A DNA stretch of 64,000 nucleotides from JAJYKN01 sp035516155 (lineage in GTDB: Bacteria; Nitrospirota; UBA9217). The stretch lies in assembly GCA_035516155.1 (NCBI GenBank), contig DATJAP010000044.1, positions 94,396 through 158,395 of the forward strand. Reading direction: 5' to 3'. The notes beneath the pieces were generated by a model, which saw only the letters and a list, made by a program, of their open reading frames with translations, was not told where the DNA came from and did no database searches. Shown here in pieces: positions 45,410 to 54,396 of this stretch; the stretch's first letter is position 1; each line of letters begins with the position of its first letter. The position numbers were made by a program, and so were the translations under genes.

Positions 45410-45832
45410 ATGATAACGATTACCCGGACCCTTTCCATCGATGAAAAAGAACTCCAGTTCCGCTTCGTGCGCGCATCAGGCCCCGGCGGGCAGAACGTGA
45501 ATAAGGTCGCAACGGCTGTGCAGCTGCGCTTCGACGTGGGGAATTCCCCCTCCCTTCCGAGGGACATGCGCACGCGGCTCATACGACTGGCGGGAAAGCG
45601 CATCACTCAGGAGGGAATCCTCATTATTGAGGCACGGCAGTACCGCACCCAGGAACGGAACCGGGAAGACGCACTGGGAAGGCTGGTCGATCTGCTCCGC
45701 AAAGCCACAGAAAAACCGAAGCCGCGGAAGAAAACCATGCCGACAAAGGCTGCGAAGGAACGACGAATGGAAAGCAAGAAGCTCCGGGGATCTGTTAAAA
45801 AGATGAGGAAAACGGTGCCGAATCTCGATTGA
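45410..45832 (+). CDS. arfB: alternative ribosome-rescue factor ArfB (YaeJ), peptidyl-tRNA hydrolase
   Basis: A 140-residue stop-codon-independent release factor that frees stalled ribosomes. The catalytic GGQ is in ASGPGGQNVNK (about residues 23-33). The C-terminal basic tail that enters the empty mRNA channel runs from about 104 (KPKPRKKTMPTKAAKE) to the end. The length is that of ArfB and far shorter than RF1/RF2. It sits 64 bases after rsmE, with a poor SD before the ATG. Confidence 0.93.
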   Translation: MITITRTLSIDEKELQFRFVRASGPGGQNVNKVATAVQLRFDVGNSPSLPRDMRTRLIRLAGKRITQEGILIIEARQYRTQERNREDALGRLVDLLRKATEKPKPRKKTMPTKAAKERRMESKKLRGSVKKMRKTVPNLD

Positions 45833-45885
45833 AACTTTAGGGAATATTTTTCAGAGCAGATTAGAAATTTTAAGGGAGCTTTCTC

Positions 45886-46590
45886 ATGGCCCAGCCATGG
45901 CAAACCATAGACACGGTTGGTACCGTCGACGGTGTCCTCGAACTCCGGCGACGGGGCAAGCGCGATTTTCTGATCCTTGTCAACAATCGCGTGCTCATGA
46001 ACAGCAGCGCGAATCGGTCCGAGATTGCGTTGGGCGAGCTCGCAGGCCGGAAGATTGTATCACAACGAGAGCCCCGTGTGCTCATCGGCGGGCTGGGGAT
46101 GGGTATTACCCTGAGGGCGACCCTCGACTCGCTGCCTCCTTCAGCGAAGGTCGTGGTGGCCGAACTGAACCGGTCCGTGGTTGGATGGTGCAAAGGCCCT
46201 CTCGCCGTACTTACAAATAACGCCGTTGACGACAATCGAGTCACCATCATACTGGACGATGTTGCACAGATTATTGTGCGGGCTTCGCGGCCGAGCGCCG
46301 AAAAGTTCGACGCAATAATCGTTGATCTTTACGAAGGCCCTCATGCAGGGACCGATGCGATAAACGATCCATTCTATGGAAATCGGGCATTGAAGGCAAT
46401 GAGGGATGCTCTAACCCCGGAAGGGATATTCGCCGTTTGGGGTGAGGCGCCGGATGCGGCATTCGAGAAACGGCTTGTAGCCGCTGGTTTTGAAATCGAT
46501 CGTCAGAGACCGGGCAGAGGCGGCTTGCGTCACGTCGTCTATGTAGCCCGGAAAGACATGAATAAATTGCACCGCAGCAAACGTCAATAA
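45886..46590 (+). CDS. spermidine synthase-like methyltransferase-fold protein
   Basis: A 234-residue protein with the fold of spermidine synthase without its tetramerisation domain. The nucleotide-binding loop is VLIGGLGMGITLRATLDS (about 65-82), followed by VVVAELNRSVVGW (acidic residue for the ribose at about 93) and DAIIVDLYEGPHAG (about 145-158). In true polyamine synthases the Asp pair near these sites binds the diamine; here the pocket is altered, so the substrate is uncertain. AGGGAG stands eight bases before the ATG. It is the last gene of the run from 42786. Confidence 0.8.
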   Translation: MAQPWQTIDTVGTVDGVLELRRRGKRDFLILVNNRVLMNSSANRSEIALGELAGRKIVSQREPRVLIGGLGMGITLRATLDSLPPSAKVVVAELNRSVVGWCKGPLAVLTNNAVDDNRVTIILDDVAQIIVRASRPSAEKFDAIIVDLYEGPHAGTDAINDPFYGNRALKAMRDALTPEGIFAVWGEAPDAAFEKRLVAAGFEIDRQRPGRGGLRHVVYVARKDMNKLHRSKRQ

Positions 46591-46635
46591 GAAGGGTTCC
46601 CTCTCGGCCTTCTGAACTTAAGACCCTACATCGAA

Positions 46636-46842
46636 TTATCTTGCCGATTTCAGCATCTCCGCAATCCTTGCCGTGCATCGCTTGCCCTTGCACGAACCCG
46701 TCCCCGCGCCTGTGGCTTTCTTTAATTCCTCGACCGTCTTGAGTCCTGCCTTGATGTGTTTCAGAAAAACGCTCTTTCTGAGTCCCTTGCATTGGCATAT
46801 TGGCTTCAGGCCATCGATGGTCTGCTGCTCTTTCACGGTCAT
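46636..46842 (-). CDS. BFD-like [2Fe-2S] protein
   Basis: A 68-residue protein resembling bacterioferritin-associated ferredoxin domains. Two Cys lie in PICQCKGL (about residues 15-20) and two in GSCKGKRCTARI (about 50-58), with the helical IKAGLKTVEELKKATGAGTG between. The last pair has four residues between Cys rather than the usual two. Its start overlaps the stop of the radical SAM gene by four bases (ATGA, 46839-46842), so translation is coupled. It may pass electrons to the radical SAM protein. Confidence 0.75.
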   Translation of the reverse strand: MTVKEQQTIDGLKPICQCKGLRKSVFLKHIKAGLKTVEELKKATGAGTGSCKGKRCTARIAEMLKSAR

Positions 46843-48413
46843 TTTTTTTTCTCAATGGAAAACAGCGCAGCGTGGTTTGACGTAAATAGGGGAGGATCGT
46901 TCTTCAGGATCGCTGATATTACGGGATGTCGTTTGAACTCATACTCCAGGAATTGCCTTACTATCCTCCGGTCGAATCCGCGCGGATGTTTGAAGCCGGT
47001 ATAGAGGGAAAGGTCCCCTTCATAAAACTCTTCATTCTCGTACTCCGCTGCTTCCTGTCCACACAGAGGCATATTAAAAATCGCCAGATTCAGAAAGGTA
47101 ACCGCCTGCTGGTGGGAGACAACGAACTCAAGGGTCTTCCTCGCTTCTGTGATGGTCTCTGCCGGTGTTCCGAAAAGAAGATATACATACGAGGCGATGC
47201 CTGCCTTGCTGAGATTGTTCAAAACCCGCGATGCCGTGGCCAGGTCGATTCCTTTACGCATCCTGTCAAGGACACCCTGATCGCCTGATTCGAGGCCGAG
47301 TTTGAGCATAACGCAGCCTGAACGCTTAAGGGCCATGCAGAAATCCGGCTCCGCCATGTCCTTGCTGATCCTCGCAAATCCGTACCAGGATGCGGTGGGA
47401 GGGGTATCCGCAAAAGCCTTCATGAGCGCAGGGCTGATGGAATTGTCGAGGAGATGGATCAGGACAGGTTGTATCTTCGACGCCAGAAGAATCAGTTCAT
47501 CGATTACCCGATTCGCGGGAATCGGGACATACGGATTGTCCTCCGCTGTTTCGGGGCAAAAAGAGCATTTGTTCCAGTAGCAGCCGCTCGATGCGCTATA
47601 CGGAAGGATCACCCCGGGCGAGAGGTAGTCAGGGAGCGGCAGCGACTCATAGTCCGGAGGATAATGTTCATGCATGTCCGTTATGCCGTGCAATTCGAGC
47701 AATGGCCGTTCCCCCGCTCCGGAAATGATATAGTCGACCAGTTCGGAAAAAGGATTCCTCCACCCCGGCCTCTTCGTCCAAGAACTCACCAGCCCCCCGC
47801 CCAGCACGGTTTTTACCCCGGGAAATTCTTTTTTTAGAAATCCGATCATGCTGAAGGTACACAGTGCCTGGCTCAGATAATTCAGAGAAAAACCGACAAG
47901 CTGCTCTGAGTCTTTTCCCTCTTCATGCTCTTCGGTCCGCCCTCCCCGCCTCTGCGAAAAATGAGTTTTTTTCATCATTTCCGGCAGCCGTCTGCTGAAC
48001 CAGGGATAGAAGGGATTTTGCTCCGGATGCTTTGCCGCTTTCAAGAGGTCCGCGCTCTGCACCGGAGAGAGATGGTTGTCCTGATAATCCGCCAGTCCCA
48101 TAACGATGCCGCGATCTTTGGCGGACATTTCGAGAACCCGGTTCAGATCTTTCACCGCACGGCTGTACCGGTCAAAAGACCGATAGGTGAGCGGGTTTCG
48201 GAGCGCGACAATATTGGCAGCAGCGTGTTTCACCCCCCGTCGCGTCCAGGTATCTGAAGCAGGGTACGACTGCCCGAGGAGATAAAGCTGTCCCTCAAGA
48301 TTGGCATCGACGAGACTGCAGGAGATTCCATGAGCAGTAAGGGCGCCGGCAAGTTTAGCGATGCCGGCCGGGGGCTCGCCGGACTTTGCAAGTGGAGGGA
48401 AGATGAGCAGCAT
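46839..48413 (-). CDS. B12-binding-type radical SAM protein
   Basis: A 524-residue protein. The N-terminal part (LLIFPPLAKSGEPPAGIAKL) has the start of a cobalamin-binding-like domain. A hinge with VKTVLGGGLVSSW (about 199-211) leads into the radical SAM barrel, whose cluster motif is SGCYWNKCSFCPE (CxxxCxxC at about 275-283). LDNSISPALMKAF and LKLGLESGDQGVLDRMRKG follow in the usual order. The cobalamin His motif (DxHxxG) is not obvious, so true B12 binding is doubtful. The chemistry is unknown. It is transcribed before the BFD-like gene, with a four-base overlap. Confidence 0.8.
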   Translation of the reverse strand: MLLIFPPLAKSGEPPAGIAKLAGALTAHGISCSLVDANLEGQLYLLGQSYPASDTWTRRGVKHAAANIVALRNPLTYRSFDRYSRAVKDLNRVLEMSAKDRGIVMGLADYQDNHLSPVQSADLLKAAKHPEQNPFYPWFSRRLPEMMKKTHFSQRRGGRTEEHEEGKDSEQLVGFSLNYLSQALCTFSMIGFLKKEFPGVKTVLGGGLVSSWTKRPGWRNPFSELVDYIISGAGERPLLELHGITDMHEHYPPDYESLPLPDYLSPGVILPYSASSGCYWNKCSFCPETAEDNPYVPIPANRVIDELILLASKIQPVLIHLLDNSISPALMKAFADTPPTASWYGFARISKDMAEPDFCMALKRSGCVMLKLGLESGDQGVLDRMRKGIDLATASRVLNNLSKAGIASYVYLLFGTPAETITEARKTLEFVVSHQQAVTFLNLAIFNMPLCGQEAAEYENEEFYEGDLSLYTGFKHPRGFDRRIVRQFLEYEFKRHPVISAILKNDPPLFTSNHAALFSIEKKK

Positions 48414-48709
48414 GGTATATTATGCCGGAGGGGAAAATGGATAGCAAGGGTATTGGCAGGGCATTGATACTCATCAGACCGCTTGGTCGGGGAAACAGGC
48501 GCTCTAGTCGTCTGTATGCTCTCCCACCTTTCTCATTTTCACGGTCTGCCTTTGCCGGTTCCCGCACCATGCGTCAGTTCGTCGTTGTCCCCGTGCAGGG
48601 GTTAGAAATCAATGAAATATCTCGTTTTTTATTTACTGCGTTCTTCTTTGAGGTGTGTGCGTCCTCGGTGGCAATAATCTTATCATTCCTGTCTTGTCGG
48701 GTCTTGTTT

Positions 48710-49030
48710 TTAGTGTTCTTTTTGTGCAGGGCCCATGAGATCCCAGACTAGGCATGAACTGACCTTTGCTCCGTCCCGGTTCTTCTTGCGCATATGGAAA
48801 ATCTTGCTGCCCGCGAACTGGCCGCCAAAAAAGGCGGCGATCATGATCGGCAGTGTCGCGAGATGAAAACCGAGCCCGGAAAGCAGGCGAAGGGCGATCA
48901 CAAAGGGGACCGGAGCATGGACCGAGAGGAACCAGGGGAACGAAAACTTCCGGACGTTCGCCCGCCAGTAACCGAAAGGAAGGTTGAATAGGAAAACAAG
49001 GATTGCTACGGATAACAAGTTCAAGGACAT
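48710..49030 (-). CDS. small inner-membrane protein
   Basis: A 106-residue protein with three hydrophobic helices: LLSVAILVFLFNLPFGYW (about 4-21), FLSVHAPVPFVIALRLL (about 34-50) and LATLPIMIAAFFGGQFAG (about 57-74). A basic cytoplasmic tail follows (MRKKNRDGAK). Similar unnamed proteins occur in sediment Deltaproteobacteria. AGGAGATCCCC precedes the ATG, a good RBS. No partner gene suggests a role. Confidence 0.65.
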   Translation of the reverse strand: MSLNLLSVAILVFLFNLPFGYWRANVRKFSFPWFLSVHAPVPFVIALRLLSGLGFHLATLPIMIAAFFGGQFAGSKIFHMRKKNRDGAKVSSCLVWDLMGPAQKEH

Positions 49031-49132
49031 GGGGATCTCCTGGTTTAGGGGCTATGAATTATAAGTAAACTATAATACCGCACTTGAACCTGAATTTGAA
49101 GAGGAAAATTCACCCCTCCACCTCTCGCCTTG

Positions 49133-49687
49133 TTACAAACCTCGGAAAGCATCGCGAAGAGAACCTGCTTCTTTTTTTACTGCATCAAGCTCTTTTATGA
49201 TCCTAGCGCAAACCGCTTCATGGGTAAGCCCGATGCAGACGATCGTCACATCGGCATGCTTTCGGTAGAGGGGGAGCCGCTCAACGAAAAGATCGGCAAC
49301 GCTCTGGTCAGGTAGTTTTGCAAGGCCGCGAGTAGCAAAGTCGGAAACCCGCGCTTTCAGCGTTGGAAGATCAACATCCAGGAAAACGACAATCCCATTT
49401 CTCTTGAGATGCTCCATCGCAGCCTGGCTGTATACGGCGCTGCCGCCGGTTGCGATAACGTAATTGTTGCAGTCGAGCTTGAGTAGGATGTTTTCCTCTA
49501 TTCTCCGTAAAGACAGATAACCGTCACGATCGACAATGTCCTGCAGACACCGTCCCTGCTGCGTCTGGATGAGGACATCGGTGTCGATAAAACTGCGCGA
49601 GGTGAACTTGGCCAAGAGAATTCCTACAGTGCTTTTCCCCGAGCCGGGCATGCCGATCAAAATAATGTTGGATGAGTTGGCTTTCAT
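49133..49687 (-). CDS. aroK: shikimate kinase
   Basis: A 184-residue P-loop kinase phosphorylating shikimate in aromatic amino acid synthesis. Walker A is IGMPGSGKSTVG (about residues 12-23). The shikimate-binding Asp in IDTDVLIQ (about 36) and the GGS of IATGGSAVY (about 81) are present. The lid region is expected in ATRGLAKLPDQS (about 119), where the usual R-P-L is altered to R-G-L. The last 25 residues after KEAGSLRD look like run-on. It is preceded by a Lys-rich AT tract and no strong SD. The ordinary aro neighbours are absent. Confidence 0.85.
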   Translation of the reverse strand: MKANSSNIILIGMPGSGKSTVGILLAKFTSRSFIDTDVLIQTQQGRCLQDIVDRDGYLSLRRIEENILLKLDCNNYVIATGGSAVYSQAAMEHLKRNGIVVFLDVDLPTLKARVSDFATRGLAKLPDQSVADLFVERLPLYRKHADVTIVCIGLTHEAVCARIIKELDAVKKEAGSLRDAFRGL

Positions 49688-49732
49688 ACGTTTCGATAAA
49701 AAAAGAAAAAAAGGCTTGGTAGAAGCTACCCA

Positions 49733-49838
49733 TTAGGTGTTCTTAGAGGGTTCTGTCTTTTCCTGGCCCTTCTTGTCCAGGCTCAGCGGCCCGGATCCGA
49801 AGTACGCGATCAGAAAGGCGGAGCCGGGCAGGATGCTA
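49733..49838 (-). pseudogene. C-terminal remnant of a DoxX-type membrane protein
   Basis: The minus strand reads SYSEESLSILPGSAFLIAYF, then GSGPLSLDKKGQ and a stop at 49733. The pattern of YSEE, a hydrophobic helix and GPLSLD is that of the C-terminal end of DoxX/quinol-oxidase-like membrane proteins. The preceding helices are missing; upstream sequence is unrelated. It lies between shikimate kinase and the group II intron. Confidence 0.4.
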
Positions 49839-50234
49839 AGCGATTCCTCCGAATACGACGGCGCTCGATGCCGGCGAAACGCGCTACTAACAGCATGGCC
49901 GACTGTCCCTGCACTGAAGTGACTGGGACCGGACAGATAAAAATCGATGAATATAATATTTCCCCCGGAAAAACCAAGGAACTCGTGTTTGACTCCTCCT
50001 CGCTAAATTATTATTCCACAGTATATCAGAAAACAGCAGTTGTTTCACCTGTCCGGGGTCCCGAAAGAACGGCGGACAAGGGAAAAGAACAAAAAAAACC
50101 GGAGGTTCACGCAATCCAGTCAGTCGGGGGCCATCTCTTTTTTTTACACTGCCGTTTGCGTGATCGAAACGAGGAGTGGAATCGAAGCTCAAACAGGACG
50201 CCATAATGAACGCCGAAATGCTTAACTGGAGTTG
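49839..50234. other. intergenic region, no gene; holds the 3' exon of the intron
   Basis: Open frames here have no recognisable content. The bases 50234-50231 (CAAC on the minus strand) are the first of the predicted 3' exon. Confidence 0.4.
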
Positions 50235-52072
50235 AGCGGCATAGGGGGCAGCGGTTAGCTGCGCCCCTGCCACACCACCCGGCATGCGGGTCCGCACCGG
50301 GCGGTTCAAGAAGTTGAGGTCATGCGAGACGTGGGAAGCCAAGGTCGTCGAAGTATTTGACCGTGAGGATACGGTTCAGTCCAGCTTCGCTATGCCCCCA
50401 CCATCTGCCGGTGTCCCCGGCAATCAGAGCCGCCAACTCATGGGTCGCCCCGAGGCTACGGAGACGGCTGTATGCAGTCGTTCCGGTACGCCATTGCTTG
50501 AGTTGAATGGCCCGAAGCCGGTGCCGAATCCATGAGTCAAGATCTTTGAACGTTTGCGGGGTCTTCGCGAGGTGGAAGTATGACTTCCAGCCCGGTAAAT
50601 ATTCCCGCATCTGCTCGGCGATTTGGCCCATGCTCTTGCCGCCAACCCGACTGGTGATAACCCTGATGCGTTGTTTGAATGTATTGATAGCCTTGGGAGC
50701 CACCGCAATCTTCACCGTATCCCCCGACCATCGCCTGAGGCAATAGCCAAGGAACTTCCGGCCAAAGACTGGCCCCACCTCGGTCTTCTTCTCGTTCACC
50801 CGAAGATGCAGCTGTTCATACATCCTTCGCATCCAACGCAGCACCCGCTCGCCAGCTTTCTGGCTGCGAACGTAAACGTTGCAGTCATCGGCGTAGCGAG
50901 CAAAGCGATGCCCGCGTTGTGTCAGGGCTCGGTCTACCTCGTCGAGCAGCACATTGGCCAGTAGCGGCGACAGCGGGCCGCCTTGCGGTGTTCCTTCGTC
51001 GCGCGCCATGACCACACCATCCGCCATGATGCCGGCTTGCAGATAGCGCCGTATCAGCCGCAGCACGGCCTTGTCGGCAATCTGCTTGCCTAGTCGGTCC
51101 ATGAGAATGTCGTGATTGACCCGGTCGAAGAATTTCTCCAAATCAACATCGACGACCACCCGAAAACCTTCCTGCGCGTAGCTCTGTGCTTGACGCACAG
51201 CATCATGCGCGCTCCGTCCCGGACGGAAACCGTAGCTGAACTCGGAGAACGTGGGGTCAATTAGCGGTTGCAAGATTTGAAGCAGCGCTTGCTGGATGAG
51301 CCGATCGGTGACCGTCGGTATCCCCAGCTCCCTTGTTCCGCCAGTCGGTTTCGGAATTGCCACGCGGCGAACGGCCTGTGGCCGATATTTGCCGCAAAGA
51401 AGTTCCGACCGAATGCGCGGCCATTGGGTTTTGAGGTATTCAAAGGTCTGCTCGATGGTCAATCCATCGACGCCAGCGCTTCCCTTGTTGGCCTTGACGC
51501 GTTTCCACGCCTCGACCATGTTCTCGCGCGAGAGAGCTTGCCGAAGCAAGTCACCCCGCCCTGGGCCTTCTTATTCGCAGCTCGCCGGCGATGCTTCATC
51601 ACGCTTCGCAGCACCGAGAGTTTCACCTTCGCTGCCGACGATGCGTCCGGGTTGCCCCGGCTTCTGATGCGATGCATCTCCAAGAGTCACGGCTTCCAGC
51701 CCTCCTTCTTGTTCGGCCCTTCGCCGGGTTGCCCCCGGCTACTATGGCCTCTGCTGACCTCTCGCTTGCGGCCTTGCAGCCGTCGCCCTTTCAGACGTTA
51801 GGCGAGATCTCCCCAGGTAAGAACGCGATCCTTCACCGCACAACCGCCAGATCTACGCAACTTCGCTTTGACCACAAAAGCTTCGCATCGATGTGCATGC
51901 TCGCCTTGCTCAGTCGCGCCTCGTATCCGGTTCTTGTCCATCGGCTCGCGGCTTCATTCCATGCTTCCTTCCTACGCTCGGTCACCCTTGCGCAGTTGCA
52001 TTTCCTTTCGCTCGCTGTGGTCAGCTCGCGGGAGGACTTTCACCTCCAAGATCGCGCACATGCTGGGCGCAC
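50235..52072 (-). mobile_element. group II intron (IIC-like), 1838 bp
   Basis: The 5' end on the minus strand is GTGCGCCCAGC at 52072, matching the GUGCG start of group II introns. GGAGGTGAAAGTCCTCC, a structured part of domain I, follows soon after. Domain V is at about 50274-50305: ACCGCCCGG pairs with CCGGGTGGT, with a CGC triad in the lower helix, TGCG/CGCA above, and a two-base bulge. Domain VI (GGCAGGGGCGCAG with TGCCCCCTATGCC) follows, and the intron ends near 50235. The maturase frame lies in domain IV. A CGC triad and a maturase without endonuclease suggest class IIC. The exact ends are inferred. Confidence 0.82.
50320..51549 (-). CDS. ltrA: group II intron reverse transcriptase/maturase without endonuclease domain
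   Basis: A 409-residue intron-encoded protein needed for splicing and retrohoming. RT blocks are visible in order: ANKGSAGVDGLTIE (block 0/1), IPKPTGGTRELGIPTVTDRLIQ, FSYGFRPGRSAHDAV, VVDVDLEKFFDRVNHD, GTPQGGPLSPLLANVLLDEVD and the catalytic RYADDCNVYVRS (YADD at about residue 220). A maturase X domain follows (FLGYCLRRW, then MREYLPGWKSYFHLA). The protein ends LGFPRLA without the HNH endonuclease. The start is uncertain: a TTG at 51549 is the first codon after an in-frame TAA a few codons upstream; homologues start near RENMVEAWKRV. Confidence 0.92.
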   Translation of the reverse strand: MLRQALSRENMVEAWKRVKANKGSAGVDGLTIEQTFEYLKTQWPRIRSELLCGKYRPQAVRRVAIPKPTGGTRELGIPTVTDRLIQQALLQILQPLIDPTFSEFSYGFRPGRSAHDAVRQAQSYAQEGFRVVVDVDLEKFFDRVNHDILMDRLGKQIADKAVLRLIRRYLQAGIMADGVVMARDEGTPQGGPLSPLLANVLLDEVDRALTQRGHRFARYADDCNVYVRSQKAGERVLRWMRRMYEQLHLRVNEKKTEVGPVFGRKFLGYCLRRWSGDTVKIAVAPKAINTFKQRIRVITSRVGGKSMGQIAEQMREYLPGWKSYFHLAKTPQTFKDLDSWIRHRLRAIQLKQWRTGTTAYSRLRSLGATHELAALIAGDTGRWWGHSEAGLNRILTVKYFDDLGFPRLA

Positions 52073-52103
52073 ACATCCTCCCCGGCCTGAAGGCCGTGAA
52101 TTC
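52073..52103 (-). other. terminal hairpin resembling the right end/omega-RNA of IS200/IS605 tnpB elements (5' exon of the intron)
   Basis: The minus strand reads GAATTCACGGCCTTCAGGCC followed by GGGGAGGATGT, ending exactly where the intron starts. A short stem CGGCC-TTCA-GGCCG followed by GGGAGGATGTCAA is the usual right end of tnpB elements, which also ends their omega RNA. Splicing out the intron would give GGAGGATGT joined to CAAC, restoring this motif. No tnpB gene is seen to its right. Confidence 0.45.
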
Positions 52104-52563
52104 CGAACTAGACCCTGTTGTGCGAAAAGCGACTGCTGATTCCGTTCGCAGACGCCACAGAGATGTTGGCCACGTTCAATACGGGCAGAGAAGGGGATTA
52201 TGCTTCCCCCTTTAATCATAAGGGTTGGCGCACTTTCAATCTCGCCAAAACAGAAGCCTTCTGCTAGGAAGTTTTTAGGAACTAAATTCAAGAGACAGGA
52301 GACTCTATGTTGAGTAGTCTGGCAGATAATTTCCCCTATACTTAAATGCGGGCATATGCCCTCATATTCTGCCCACAGCCATCGACGTTTTACGGCGAGG
52401 ATGATAAAAAATGGGGGGCAGGGAAAAGCTATCCCCCTTTTTTCTCGGATCCTTATATATTATATAGATAGGCGTAAAATCGTTCTCATTTTCTCCCCTC
52501 GACAAACAACCTGAAATGCTTTATTATCACTGCCTGTATCATTTTCACAGAAGGAGCATATTC
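52104..52563. other. intergenic region next to the intron
   Basis: No gene. A minus-strand frame (52040-52291) ends in RNSRPSGRGGC at the hairpin but has no TnpB catalytic or zinc-finger motif. At 52413-52443 the plus strand has GGGGG..CCCCC followed by six T, a possible terminator. An AT-rich -10-like stretch (TATATTATAT) near 52455-52465 and AAGGAG at 52552 serve the next gene. Confidence 0.45.
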
Positions 52564-53595
52564 ATGAAACTCTATTTTAACAGGCAGAACGGGCCCGTGG
52601 ACGAGGCAATTGATCAGTTGCTGGAACTGTCCGGGGGAATCCGGCGTCCCGAATACGTGCGCGACATGATCATCGCCGCGCTGAAGGCCGGCCAGGAAGA
52701 CGACGAGAGCGCGGATTTGAAGCTCATGAACACGACACTCAAGGAGATGCGGTTTACGTCCAAAGTGTTTGGCCCTTACCGCAACAAGCGCAAGGTCACT
52801 GTGTTCGGCTCGGCTCGCACTCGGCCAGAAGAGCCCGTGTACGAAATGGCCAGACTTTTCGGGCAAAAACTCGCCGAAGTCGGGTACATGGTCATCACTG
52901 GCGGAGGCCCGGGCATCATGCAGGCCGCGAATGAAGGCGCGGGGCCCGATCATTCCTTCGGCGTGAACATCCGCCTGCCCTTCGAACAGCGACCCAATCC
53001 TGTTCTGGCAGGCAATCCTCGCCTCATCACCTATAAATATTTTTTTAACCGCAAAGTCGCTTTCCTGAAGGAAGCCGACGCAGTCGCGCTATTTCCCGGC
53101 GGGTTCGGTACGCTCGATGAGGCCATGGAAACTCTCACGCTGGTCCAGACCGGCAAGCGCAATCCCATGCCGCTGGTACTCGTGGACGATCCGGTCTGCC
53201 CCTATTGGACCGAGTTCATCCGATTCATGGAGGAATCTCTCCTTGACCGCAACTATATCAGCAAGACCGATCTGTCTCTTTTTGAGCGCGTCGACTCTGT
53301 GGAATCCGCAGTTGCAAGGATCAACCGCTTCTACAGCCGGTACCACAGCATGCGGTATGTGAACGGACATCTCGTGTTCCGTCTTACTTCGCAGATCAGC
53401 GCGGAGAACATCAAAAAACTGATAGCGAACTTCCACGATATCCTTGTTCCAAACGGAACGATCGCGCCTTCTACTGCCCTCTTGGAGGAGGTCGAGGATG
53501 ATGACGTCGTTCATCTTCCCCGTCTCGTGATCGATTTCAACCGTCACGACTTTGGCAGGCTCAGATACCTGATCGATGCGATCAATGATTTTTAA
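52564..53595 (+). CDS. LOG family protein (TIGR00730-type nucleoside 5'-monophosphate phosphoribohydrolase fold)
   Basis: A 343-residue Rossmann-fold protein. The LOG signature is present as ITGGGPGIMQAANEGA (about 115-130) and FPGGFGTLDEAMETLT (about 178-193). An N-terminal extension of about 75 residues (YVRDMIIAALKAGQEDDES) and a C-terminal part of about 80 residues flank the core, as in long LOG proteins of Nitrospirota and Deltaproteobacteria. The family cleaves nucleoside monophosphates to base and ribose 5-phosphate. AAGGAG lies nine bases before the ATG at 52564; the 16 upstream codons of the open frame are unlikely to be used. Confidence 0.88.
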   Translation: MKLYFNRQNGPVDEAIDQLLELSGGIRRPEYVRDMIIAALKAGQEDDESADLKLMNTTLKEMRFTSKVFGPYRNKRKVTVFGSARTRPEEPVYEMARLFGQKLAEVGYMVITGGGPGIMQAANEGAGPDHSFGVNIRLPFEQRPNPVLAGNPRLITYKYFFNRKVAFLKEADAVALFPGGFGTLDEAMETLTLVQTGKRNPMPLVLVDDPVCPYWTEFIRFMEESLLDRNYISKTDLSLFERVDSVESAVARINRFYSRYHSMRYVNGHLVFRLTSQISAENIKKLIANFHDILVPNGTIAPSTALLEEVEDDDVVHLPRLVIDFNRHDFGRLRYLIDAINDF

Positions 53596-53940
53596 CGCAT
53601 GCAGGGCTGCACCAACGAGAAACGAATCCTTCGAACACCCACGGAGATTCCCGTTTTGCTGGCATGCGGAGCAACCGAAAGTTGACAAAGCCGGATCCTA
53701 GACCGTTAATAAATGCGGTGCCACCCGAAGCAGAAACAAATCACCTGTTCGTTGACCGTGAATAATAGGCTTTTATTCATACTTAAGTTCCACATACCAT
53801 ACTTTACTTGCTTGACATTTTGTTCACGGCTGCTAAGCTTCTAGCATATGGTCCGCTGCCGCACTGCCGTTTTCTCCCCTAAATAAAGCAATTATTCCGT
53901 ATCATTCAGACCGCTTTCTGAATTTCCTGAGGAGGTAGTT
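53596..53940. other. spacer upstream of the molybdenum hydroxylase operon
   Basis: About 345 AT-rich bases likely to hold the operon promoter. A TTGACA at about 53812-53817 is followed by no good -10. It ends with the RBS TGAGGAGG before 53941. Confidence 0.45.
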
Positions 53941-54396
53941 ATGGTCCATCTAGAAATTAACGGCAAAGCATATGACGTTGATGTTGCACCTGATGTGCCG
54001 TTGGTCTGGGTCATCCGGGAACGGCTCGAACTCACGGGCACCAAATTCGGCTGCGGCATCGGCGCCTGCGGTTCCTGCACCGTGCATATTGATGGCAAGG
54101 CGGAGCGCTCGTGCCAGACGTCGGCCGGAAGCGCGGAGGGGAAAAAGATTACGACTATCGAAGGCCTTCCCGAAAACCATCCAGTAAAACATGCCTGGAT
54201 CAGGGAGCAGGTCCCCCAATGCGGCTATTGCCAGCCGGGCCAGATCATGCAGGCGGCCGCGCTGCTGGCTGAAGACCCCCATCCCTCGGAGAATAAGATA
54301 CTTGAACATATGAATGGCAACCTCTGCCGCTGCGGAACTTATCTAAAAATCAAGAGCGCTATTCGCCTCGCCTCTTCGTCAGGAGGTAATAAATGA
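53941..54396 (+). CDS. [2Fe-2S] subunit of a molybdenum hydroxylase (IorA-like)
   Basis: A 151-residue electron-transfer subunit. The plant-type [2Fe-2S] domain is FGCGIGACGSCTVHIDGKAE (about 37-56, then the fourth Cys at 60). The second cluster motif in the helical domain is QCGYCQPGQIMQ (about 93-104) and NLCRCGTYLKI (about 127-137). The small-subunit size fits isoquinoline-1-oxidoreductase-type two-subunit enzymes. GAGGAGG precedes the ATG, and its stop overlaps the start of the large subunit (ATGA), so the two are translationally coupled. Confidence 0.92.
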   Translation: MVHLEINGKAYDVDVAPDVPLVWVIRERLELTGTKFGCGIGACGSCTVHIDGKAERSCQTSAGSAEGKKITTIEGLPENHPVKHAWIREQVPQCGYCQPGQIMQAAALLAEDPHPSENKILEHMNGNLCRCGTYLKIKSAIRLASSSGGNK

